Shown here one piece after another: positions 10,629 through 20,034 of a stretch of 64,000 nt of DNA. The stretch is from Apoderus coryli (Eukaryota; Arthropoda; Insecta; Coleoptera; Attelabidae), in NCBI GenBank assembly GCA_911728435.2, contig OU452215.1, forward strand, positions 186,001-250,000, given 5' to 3'. Position 1 is the first letter of the stretch, and each line of letters opens with the position of its first letter. Made by a program: the position numbers and the translations under genes. The notes beneath the pieces are model-generated. The model was not told the DNA's origin and made no database searches. It saw nothing but the letters and a program-made list of their open reading frames with translations.

Positions 10629-10787
10629 ATGCAAAAAAGCAGAGGCGGAATGATTTGTGCTGCGAAGAATTGCAGGAATAAATATTATAACTGCAATTTA
10701 TCATTCTTTAGTTTCCCGATGGATAGCAAAAGGCAAGATATTTATGTAGTATGTGAATTAGATGCATATAAAAATAGAATAAAATAA
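10629..10787 (+). CDS. THAP zinc-finger first exon (partial domain)
   Basis: The ATG at 10629 opens 52 codons ending TAA 10785-10787. Residues 9-36 read ICAAKNC...LSFFSFPMDSKRQ, the first half of a THAP domain: C-x4-C followed by the conserved F-x-F-P. The second half (Trp, C-x2-H, AVPTIF) is missing. A plausible donor GTATGT begins at 10749, so this may be exon 1 of a spliced gene. I could not find a matching exon in 10788-12967, so it may be a truncated remnant instead. THAP domains bind DNA and occur in transcription factors and in P-element-type transposases; the sequence does not say which this is. Confidence 0.5.
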   Translation: MQKSRGGMICAAKNCRNKYYNCNLSFFSFPMDSKRQDIYVVCELDAYKNRIK

Positions 10788-12967
10788 TATCACATAGGCA
10801 TTTTGGTTAATGAGGATCTTTTATCTGGTAGTGTAGGTTATAAATATGGGTATTAAGGGTCCTCTTTTTATTTAATTTTACACTGCTGTATTGTAAAATA
10901 TATTAGGAAATTAGTTGAAATTTGAATATAAATAGGTACCTACCTATCTTTGGCTAATAAATAGGTCGTGTTATGATTGGTATATAATAGAATGCTTGGA
11001 ACATTCTTTAATTTAAAATATTTTTGTGTACTCAAATATACTACAATTTGCTGCTGCTCTCGTCACAGGTTTTTCGAATGAATAAATAGCTTAATTCGGG
11101 TTCGTATAAGAACAAGAACTTTTATCTGAAGAAAAAGAAACAAAACAAATTTTTATCATTACAGAGCAGACCTGTCTTTGGAAATCATTAGCATAAACAA
11201 TAAAAAATGTTGTGTCTACCTAACAAACTCGAATCACTTATCACTCGAGTGATTCAAATTTGTTTTAATAATTTCCAATTTTACAATTTAAGTTTAAGAA
11301 TATAGAAATTTATTTGACTCTAAACATAAAAACAAAAGAAAAATTTTGCACGTAGTGGAATTCATGCATTTCTCATAAAATAAGATAACAAGTAATAATA
11401 ATTATAATATATATAATTGATGATGGAGCATGGTGCTCCGAAACATGTATGGTTAAAAAATAATATGTAGAGAAATCTATTAAATTTATTTCGTGGAAGT
11501 AGACTTCTATTTCCTGAATTACTTACACCATTCAACTCTACTTTATCATGGACTACTTCTTTAAAATAAATAGATAACTATTACATTATGAAAGTTGAAG
11601 TACTAAAGTTAGTGCTTGTTTGATGATGGTTCGGATAGTGGAAAAAAATATGCATATCAAAATCCCATTTTTCGAAATTTGGACGATTTTAGATTATTAA
11701 ATAATGTATATTTCTATGACATAATATGGCATTTTCTGTGAAAATGAAAACCATAGTCATTTTTATATTAAGTGGGCAAAATGAGTCTTTTGTAAATGAT
11801 ACATTCATTCGAATGCGTCATAAACCACGAATTTTAACACGAAATTGAAACAATATTTTTTCAAGAATTGTTATAGGTATAGGTATTTGATTTTTGTTAA
11901 AGTTTAATAATTCCAATGAATCGTGCCCCGTATTTCCTAAATGTTGCAACATAAAAATCGTATCTATGGAGACATCACGTTAAACAATGCAATTTATTTT
12001 TCGCCCTAGTGTTCAAAAGGTTTTGCGCGCGTTCCCATAGGCAACGTGAAAAAATGGTTTTCTATTAAAAAAACTGACAGTTTGTTCACTGACATTGGTA
12101 TAAAAATATTGGCAAGTAGGTATGTAATATAAATATTTATTTTTTTCGTTTACTTTAATTACAAAGGTTTTTAAAATGAGGTTTTCAGATCAAGAAAAAT
12201 TGTTGTGACATTGACATTGTGACTTATGCCTATTTTTACTGGTAGATAACAGTACAGTAGTTGGCGACCACCCTGTAACCTTATGAATTTTATCAAGATA
12301 GTTAATTTATGTAAGATATTCTTCATCTACCATCAACATTTCCATCAGAGACTTGTTTCTGGCCAAAAATGTTCAAAATAAAATATTTACTCAAAAAAAG
12401 TTGAAAATACTCCAAAGTTATAATTATACACAAGGTGTTCCATTTGAAATTAGCAGGTGAACGTCAATTTTGGTATAACCGGAAGTCTGCTCATGTTGAA
12501 AATATTTTAGCGATGTGGTCTCTATATCGACTCTAGTATACCCTTAAATTGTGATAATTGTTGTAATTACTTATATAGTTTTTCAAATTAAAAATAAATA
12601 AAACCATATTATTTCGAGAGACATTTTATCGAATTTTTAATAAAAGCATTAACAATTTGATTTTAAAGACCCGTGTTTTATAAAATAAATATTTCTGACG
12701 AGATCATATTATATTGAGAGCGAAACGCATTTATCCGTATTTGTTTTCTAAACCTGCGAGTAAATTATAAATTAAATCTTTTCTTTGGGTACGTAACTAA
12801 TTATTAATTTTGTACAAAATCACAGTTCTTTCTAACTTTAAGTTATATTTTGTTTAAAACTAAAAGCGAAATTAAAACAAATAGGTAAATAAAAATAGAG
12901 AAAAAGCACTGTTCCATTTTCAGTGCCAATAATGGGATACTGAATTTCCCAACTTATTTTTATACCT
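10788..12967. other. Intergenic or intronic AT-rich DNA
   Basis: About 2.2 kb with no convincing ORF. A hairpin motif with a GGAGC/GCTCC stem followed by GAAAC lies at 11418-11445. A stretch near 12432 (CAAGGTGTTCCATTTGAAAT) has the look of a transposon end, but no partner was found. Confidence 0.45.
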
Positions 12968-13088
12968 ATTCGTTCCGAAATCTTTCATTAATTAACATAA
13001 TATTAACTATTGACAATTAAAATTATTAAATCATTAAGCAAACTAATAACAATTAATACGCCATCCGACCATAATTCAATGTCTAAAT
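12968..13088 (+). repeat. Second copy of the duplicated upstream block
   Basis: Direct repeat of 10271-10393, same strand, with a few substitutions and small indels. It lies about 100-220 bp upstream of the TATA box of the psq-domain gene. Confidence 0.8.
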
Positions 13089-13111
13089 GACGATCGTATT
13101 AGAAAATTCTG

Positions 13112-13220
13112 ATTGGCTATTAAGTATAATATTCAACAGCCAATACTATCGGTCGGAGTCGCATCTACCTGTGTCCTAACTTCCATATAAATACGGTGTT
13201 TTTTGTTCCTGTTCTTCAGT
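13112..13220 (+). promoter_or_regulatory. Core promoter of the psq-domain gene
   Basis: TATAAATA at 13186-13193 is followed 32 bp later by an arthropod initiator TCAGT (13216-13220, A at 13218 as likely +1). Upstream are two CCAAT boxes in opposite orientation, ATTGG at 13112-13116 and CCAAT at 13140-13144. The spacing is what is expected of a TATA/Inr promoter, giving a 5' leader of about 128 nt. Confidence 0.75.
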
Positions 13221-13345
13221 GCGGACCTAGCAGTCTTGTTTCCAACTAAGTTAACATTGTGATATAGGTAACACGGATTCTCGTGAAAGTGAAATTTGTG
13301 TTTAAAGAAGTTTTATTCTAATTGTACCATAGTTAATACTGTGAA

Positions 13346-13933
13346 ATGTATAAACGGAAAAGAACTTCAAATCTAATAAGTCCGGAAATGAAACTGACGG
13401 CAATTGATCGTGTTCTGAATGGTGAAACGAAAGCTTCTGTGGCACGCGATATTGACGTACCTGAATCAACACTACGCGGGTGGTGTAAAAATCCAATTAA
13501 AATTCAAAATTTAGTAGGTAGTCGTAAATCAAGTGCTGATGTAGACAATTCTGTGGGTGAACCTACAATTAAACGTGCTAAAACTGACATACACGAAACA
13601 ATGTGTTTTGCAAATGGCAGTTTTGGTGTCAGCAGTGATTGTAGCGGTTCTTTGCCAGACAATGTGTTAGTCGATTTTCAAGGTAGTAAATTATCTCAAG
13701 GCTTTTCAAATGCTCCATTATCCGTTGTCTACATGAACATGCTTCGAGAAGCAAAGCTACAGCAACACCACTACTGGCATCTATTGTTGACGACAATGCG
13801 TAGCGAAATTTTGCATAGTGATAATGACTCATCCATACCAGGGTGCTCTGTAAGTAATGTTCAAACTATTACCACAAATTCTGATTTGTTGACTGGTGGT
13901 AATGTGTCAATACTTCCTCAACAAGACCAATAA
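13346..13933 (+). CDS. Psq/CENP-B-type helix-turn-helix protein, Dan-like
   Basis: An intact 195-codon ORF. Residues about 11-50 form a pipsqueak/CENP-B N-terminal helix-turn-helix: ISPEMKLTAIDRVLNG, then ETKASVARDIDVPES and TLRGWCKNP, very like the domain of Distal antenna (Dan/Danr) proteins, which bind DNA. The remainder is Ser/Asn-rich, with a basic TIKRAKTD (about 74-81) and no DDE catalytic region. It is much shorter than Drosophila Dan, so it may be a compact paralogue, a single-exon retrocopy or a domesticated transposon DNA-binding domain. The TATA/Inr promoter upstream and the absence of stops argue that it is expressed. The start is the first ATG of the frame. Confidence 0.75.
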   Translation: MYKRKRTSNLISPEMKLTAIDRVLNGETKASVARDIDVPESTLRGWCKNPIKIQNLVGSRKSSADVDNSVGEPTIKRAKTDIHETMCFANGSFGVSSDCSGSLPDNVLVDFQGSKLSQGFSNAPLSVVYMNMLREAKLQQHHYWHLLLTTMRSEILHSDNDSSIPGCSVSNVQTITTNSDLLTGGNVSILPQQDQ

Positions 13934-14192
13934 TTTCTTGTTGTTACTTGAATGAATTATTTTATTATGATTTTTTTTCAATATAATATATCTTTCTATT
14001 TTATATTGTTGTTTTATTTCTTTTTCGTTGTTTATCAAATTAAATTTATAAAGTTTAACATGTTAGTGCGTAAGAGGAATATGCTCCCTATTGTATGCCA
14101 AAACAACTATATGCGGATCTCTACTTGGAGACCTATACTGGTTTTACTAGCAACTCATTTGACCGCATGTATACCCTGATAGATTTTATGGA

Positions 14193-14336
14193 CCAATATT
14201 TTGGGGTATACCCCTTTTAGTAGGTATTATTTTTGTTGTCATGGAAGTTTTATTTAGGTCTATCATCAATGAATAAAACTTTCATTCCAACAAAATAATA
14301 CCTACTAAAAGTGGAATACACCAAAATATGTGTATA
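14193..14336. repeat. Long hairpin (MITE-like or 3' foldback) after the psq gene
   Basis: Arms of about 60-65 bp (14193-14256 and 14270-14336) are complementary with few mismatches; the inner part is CTTTTAGTAGGTATTATTTT against AAAATAATACCTACTAAAAG. The loop is about 13 bp. An AATAAA at 14272-14277 lies in the right arm and could serve as the poly(A) signal of the psq gene. Confidence 0.75.
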
Positions 14337-15894
14337 TAAAAACATGCGATGTTGGTAATGTAAAAAAATTGTATGTTGTTATATTTAATATCACCTATGC
14401 ACACTGCTGAATGTTGTTGTAATGTTGTGTAAATGTACCAATTTCTTGTTTAGTTTAAATCTAATTTTAGGAAAGAGATGTACCTGAGGAAGGATAATGA
14501 GCCGAAACGTCGTACGTTGACTTGAAAAAAAATATTTCAAAGAAAAAAAATCGCTTTTAAAGTATTGAGATCGGTAAACTACTTACTGTTTGAGATGCTT
14601 ATACTATTTTTTGTACAATCGAAATAGCTGAAATTGCAATTTTATCATTTTTAACAAGAAATCCCTTTGGGATTTTCCAGTCGGTTTGTGGTAGTTTTAT
14701 CTACAAAAAAGTCATTGAGGGTTGCAAAAAAAAATAAGTTTTTCCTACAAATAATAGTTAGTTAAGTCGTTGCGGCATGTCAACAAATAATTTCATCAAA
14801 GTGTATGGTGATAACCCTATTTTATATGATTGTACACTTATCTTCCGGTATATATTCTTTTTCAATTTCCATTCTGTCTTTTACAGTAATATTTTTGCAC
14901 ATTTTTGGAAATTATTGTATTTACGTTGTTTTACTATAGACGGTATAGTACATGTTAATTATTATGACAGATGGATTTATGTTATAATTTGACACTATGG
15001 AAAACCTCTACTTCTTTGGTGGTGGAGTTCAGTGTATTTGCATTATTTTTTAGATAAGTAAGCATCATTTTTGACTGGAAATTTTCATATAAGGTTTGTT
15101 TGCTAGGTGCTTCCAATACAAACAATTATTTATTGATATCGAAATATTTTTGTGTGGGGTAGTTGTCACAATTTATATGAGATTTGGAATAGTGATATTT
15201 ATAAAAGGAACGTAGTATGTGTGAAGTGAGTCATATTTTTAAAGATTAATACTTTTTCAATAGAATTTAAGAATGTGTACGTCATTCTTTGACACGATTG
15301 CGACTAAAAATATACGAAATTGCTTCTCCCATATGTTTTTCTAAGAATATAGTCATGAAAATGGTTTTCAAAGAAAAATCGACAAATTCCAATATAGTTG
15401 CGCCTCTAGTTTCACGTCATAATTTGCTAATATTTCTAACGTTGGTGTCACTTATTTTAGTTTCGTTGACACTTCTAGTTTCACGTCATAATTTGGTTTT
15501 GGTAAGATGTTTTTTACTAACGACAGACACATTGCTTGTGTCAAATAGTTTTTTATTATTTTCTTTGTTTACATTAATAGTATAAAAGTTTTCGGCATTA
15601 TTTTTATGTTTAAGATCAATTTCTATCAACATGTATATTGTAGTGTTATAAATGGTTATTCGATATAGTTGTAGTAAATTTAGAAGTTGTCATTGTGTAT
15701 TTGAAGTAATATTACTGAAAAAGTGATAATAACCTAAAGTGACAGTGTCATGAGAGCCGTCAGATGGGTGGATGTGATCATATATTTTTCAATAACTGCT
15801 GGATGATATCTCCCTCTGCGTCGCACACTTAAATTAACTGTGTAGATGTAATTAAATTAATTAATAAAAATAGTGTGGCTGCATTAAATCTCCT
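14337..15894. other. Non-coding, with an isolated hairpin of the hairpin repeat family
   Basis: No credible gene. 14651-14735 contains AACAAGAAATCCCTTTGGG...CAGTCG...GTGGTAGTTTTATCTA...GAGGGTT, the conserved second half of the hairpin family seen again near 16050, 27560, 45915 and 48565. A motif at 14482-14521 resembles a degenerate hammerhead core (see findings). Confidence 0.5.
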
Positions 15895-16135
15895 TGAAAA
15901 GTACCCGTTGGGATGCTGCAAAAAACAAATTTTCCATATAGACAGACCTGCGGCTGCACCTTCGGTGCAGCTTTAAGTTAAGTCACATAGATAGCGGTCA
16001 TTTTTTGCAGGTTTTCGACGACAAAGACAGCACTAGAGAATTTATTATTATTAACAAGAAATCCCTTCGGGATTTCCCAGTCGTTGTGTGGTAGTTTTAT
16101 CTATGAAAAAAGTCATTAAGGGTTATAAAAAAAAA
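15895..16135. repeat. Hairpin repeat family, copy at 15.9 kb
   Basis: Two stem-loops are present. The first is GCTGCACC (15953-15960), loop TTC, GGTGCAGC (15964-15971). The second is GAAATCCC (16058-16065), loop TTC, GGGATTTC (16069-16076), followed by CCAGTCGTTGTGTGGTAG and AGTCATTAAGGGTTAT. Related copies keep the pairing of the first stem but change its bases. Confidence 0.8.
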
Positions 16136-16364
16136 TCAAGAAAAAAAATTTCAAGGAAAAAAATGTTTCTATTAAAAAAAAAAGTCAAAAAAAAATAAAA
16201 AAAAAAAAAATTTCAAAAAACAAAATTTAAAAAAAAAAAATTTATAAAAAAAAATTTTTCAAAAAAAAAATTAAAAAAAAAAATTCATAAACAAAATTCA
16301 AAAATTAATTAAAAAAAAGTATTGGCAGAGCTGAAAATCTGAAAATGTTTCTATTAAAATAAGG
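16136..16364. repeat. A-rich low-complexity stretch
   Basis: Runs of A broken by TTTC, TTC and ATT. It joins the hairpin copy to the satellite array and ends with AAGTATTGGCAGAGCT (16319-16334), a word also found in a tRNA-like sequence at 38759-38774 and at 46144-46159. Confidence 0.8.
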
Positions 16365-18800
16365 AAATACATTTTTGATTCACCCTGTATATATATTTGA
16401 CCTTATAGTTTAACTTTCACAGAAAACTTGATTTGAAATCTAAAGAAACTAAAAAATTATTCAAAATATTACTTTTTTGACGATAGGAAATACATTTTTG
16501 ATTCACCCTGTATATAAATTTAAAGCCTATGCTAAAAATTTCTCTTTTAAAGAAAATAAAAAGTCACTTATCGCTGATGAGGTTCTGCAGCATGTCTAAA
16601 AGTCTTAAAAAAATAGAGAAATACATTTTTGATTAACCCTGTATATAAATTTAAAGCCTATGCTAAAAATTTCTCTTTTAAAGAAAATAAAAAGTCACTT
16701 ATCGCTGATGAGGTTCTGCAGCATGTCTAAAAGTCTTAAAAAAATAGAGAAATACATTTTTGATTCACCCTGTGTATAAATTTAAAGCCTATGCTAAAAA
16801 TTTCTCTTTTAAAGAAAATAAAAAGTCACTTATCGCTGATGAGGTTCTGCAGCATGTCTAAAAGTCTTAAAAAAATAGAGAAATACATTTTTGATTCACC
16901 CTGTATATAAATTTAAAGCCTATACTAAAAATTTCTCTTTTAAAGAAAATAAAAAGTCACTTATCGCTGATAAGGTTCTGCAGCATGTCTAAAAGTCTTA
17001 AAAAAATAGAGAAATACATTTTTGATTCACCCTGTATATAAATTTAAAGCTTATGCTAAAAATTTCTCTTTTAAAGAAAATAAAAAGTCACTTATCGCTG
17101 ATAAGGTTCTGCAGCATGTCTAAAAGTCTTGAAAAAATAGAGAAATACATTTTTGATTTACCCTGTATATAAATTTAAAGCTTATGCTAAAAATTTCTCT
17201 TTTAAACAAAATAAAAAGTCACTTATCGCTGATAAGTTTCTGCAGCTTGTCTAAAAGTCTTAAAAAAATAGAGAAATACATTTTTGATTCACCCTGTATA
17301 TAAATTTAAAGCCTATGCTAAAAATTTCTCTTTTAAAGAAATTAAAAAGTCACTTATCGCTGATAAGGTTCTGCAGCATGTCTAAAAGTCTTAAAAAAAT
17401 AGAGAAATACATTTTTGATTCACCCTGTATATAAATTTAAAGCTCATGCTAAAAACTTCTCTTTTAAAGAAAATAAAAAGTCACTTATTGCTGATAAGGT
17501 TCTGCAGCATGTCTAAAAGTCTTAAAAAAATAAAGAAATACATTTTTGATTCACCCTGTGTATAAATTTAAAGCCTATGCTAAAAATTTCTCTTTTAAAG
17601 AAAATAAAAAGTCACTTATCGCTGATGAGGTTCTGCAGCATGTCTAAAAGTCTTAAAAAAATAGAGAAATACATTTTTGATTCACCCTGTATATAAATTT
17701 AAAGCCTATACTAAAAATTTCTCTTTTAAAGAAAATAAAAAGTCACTTATCGCTGATAAGGTTCTGCAGCATGTCTAAAAGTCTTAAAAAAATAGAGAAA
17801 TACATTTTTGATTCACCCTGTATATAAATTTAAAGCTTATGCTAAAAATTTCTCTTTTAAAGAAAATAAAAAGTCACTTATCGCTGATAAGGTTCTGCAG
17901 CATGTCTAAAAGTCTTGAAAAAATAGAGAAATACATTTTTGATTTACCCTGTATATAAATTTAAAGCTTATGCTAAAAATTTCTCTTTTAAACAAAATAA
18001 AAAGTCACTTATCGCTGATAAGTTTCTGCAGCTTGTCTAAAAGTCTTAAAAAAATAGAGAAATACATTTTTGATTCACCCTGTATATAAATTTAAAGCCT
18101 ATGCTAAAAATTTCTCTTTTAAAGAAATTAAAAAGTCACTTATCGCTGATAAGGTTCTGCAGCATGTCTAAAAGTCTTAAAAAAATAGAGAAATACATTT
18201 TTGATTCACCCTGTATATAAATTTAAAGCTCATGCTAAAAACTTCTCTTTTAAAGAAAATAAAAAGTCACTTATTGCTGATAAGGTTCTGCAGCATGTCT
18301 AAAAGTCTTAAAAAAATAAAGAAATACATTTTTGATTCACCCTGTATATAAATTTAAAGCCTATGCTAAAAATTTCTCTTTTAAAGAAAATAAAAAGTCA
18401 CTTATCGCTGATAAGGTTCTGCAGCATGTCTAAAAGTCTTAACAAAATAAAAAAATACATTTTTGATTCACCCTGTATATAAATTTGAGCTTATAGTTTA
18501 ACTTTCAAAAAAATCTTGATTTGAAATCTAAAGAAATCAAAAAATTTTTCAAAATATTACTTTTTTGTCCAAAATAATGAAATACATTTTTGATTCACCC
18601 TGTATATAAATTTGGGCTTATAGTTTAACTTTTAAAAAAAATCTTGATTTGAAATCTAAAGAAATCAAACAATTATTCAAAATATTACTTTTTTGACGAT
18701 AGGAAATACATTTTTGATTCACCCTGTATATAAATTTAAAACCTATGCTAAAAATTTCTCTTTTAAAGAAAATAAAGTCACCTATCGCTGATGTTAAAAA
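16365..18800. repeat. 131-bp tandem satellite array with higher-order structure
   Basis: The unit starts AAATACATTTTTGATTCACC and contains CACTTATCGCTGAT and TCTGCAGCATGTCTAAAAG. About fifteen regular monomers run from 16488 to 18452, with diverged units at both ends. Monomers at 16750-17535 carry six distinguishing variants that recur in the same order at 17536-18321, so a six-monomer (786-bp) block has itself been duplicated. No coding potential. Confidence 0.93.
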
Positions 18801-19073
18801 AAATGTATATACTGAAACTCATCAAAAACATCAAATTTTTTACTTTAGACAAAATTAAAGAGCATCGAAAAGTGTCTTATTCCATAGAAGAGGTTATGCA
18901 ACCGTAAATACCATAATGATGTGTTGGAGGTTGCATAAGCATAAGATATTAAATAAAGGTCATTGATTGGTTGTAATTATTGAAATTGTAGCCCGTCTGC
19001 ACATAACTCAACTCCTCCCACTTCAATGATATCTCTGCACATATAACGGGTTCATTGAACTTTTGTGTATTAT
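18801..19073. other. Short non-coding spacer
   Basis: No feature recognised. It ends in TTAT (19070-19073), the likely 4-bp target duplication of the LTR element that follows. Confidence 0.5.
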
Positions 19074-20034
19074 TGTCACAAATAAAAAAGAGAGATTAGT
19101 ATAGGGTATGGATTTTATATGGGACGGTGCCTTCACCTAGTCCCAATTTGAGAGTTAGAAATTAAGGGTAGAGCCTCCCTTACGTCTTTTCGTATTTGAA
19201 GACTCAGGTAAGCACTCTCTACTGAGTTAAATCTTTATAAAAGAGTTTATAGGAGGTTTTGAGTTTTATAATTGATGTTTATTAATTTAGTTACTCGCTT
19301 GGCTTGTTTAGCTACTCGAAAATCGCCCACTTACATCACGCTCACGAAAGAAGATCTTATTGATTCTCCCTCGTAAACGAGTGACGGTCTGTATTTGAGC
19401 GGCGTCTCTCAGTTAATAGTTATTTGATTAAATTGAAAGAAACTATATTAAAAATGAAAGGAAAGTCATATGAATATTACTAACTATTATTTATTTAATT
19501 ATTTAGAAAATGTACAAGAAATCAATTTAATAAAAAATGGACAAGTTTAAAAATCAACAATTATAATAATTAAAAATTCGTACTTACATTACAATCATTC
19601 TGGCGACACAGCTGATACTTCGATCGCGTTAATAGAATTGTTAAAGTTTATAAATATTTAATAATAGTTACTGTTAAAATTAATTCGCGTTAAAATAAAC
19701 TATAAATCTTAAGTCGCTATACCCAACGGGGGGAATTAGCGCTTCTAGGACCCGAAGTTTACTTCGCCGAAGTTTGGAGAGAAGACCCCGTTTTTCCTGT
19801 TGCGTTAAAATTTATAACCTTTGATTATCTCCACTCTTTCGAATATCTACCAATGCAATTTTCTATTCTTAGCCTCGATCGTACCGTTTTTTGTTGACTT
19901 TGCAATTTGTCTATTAGGTACAATACCGATGCTAAAGTCATGACTTGTATAGACTTTTATAAATTATTAAATCAGCGTAAAATAGCTAGTTTGACCGGAT
20001 GCAATATTCTTATTACAGTATACCGGGTGTGACA
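19074..20034 (-). repeat. LTR, left copy (961 bp)
   Basis: TGTCACA...TGTGACA, matching 25781-26741 almost exactly. It would be the 3' LTR if the element reads on the minus strand. Confidence 0.93.

Noticed and set aside
15289..15585. 98-codon ORF with a hydrophobic C-terminus
   Set aside because: Low-complexity Leu/Val/Ser composition arising from a short duplicated word (CTAGTTTCACGTCATAATTTG type); no family recognised.
16365..18800. Regular repeats that might suggest a CRISPR array
   Set aside because: The 131-bp units are contiguous, with no unique spacers, in a eukaryotic setting and without cas genes. This is a satellite.
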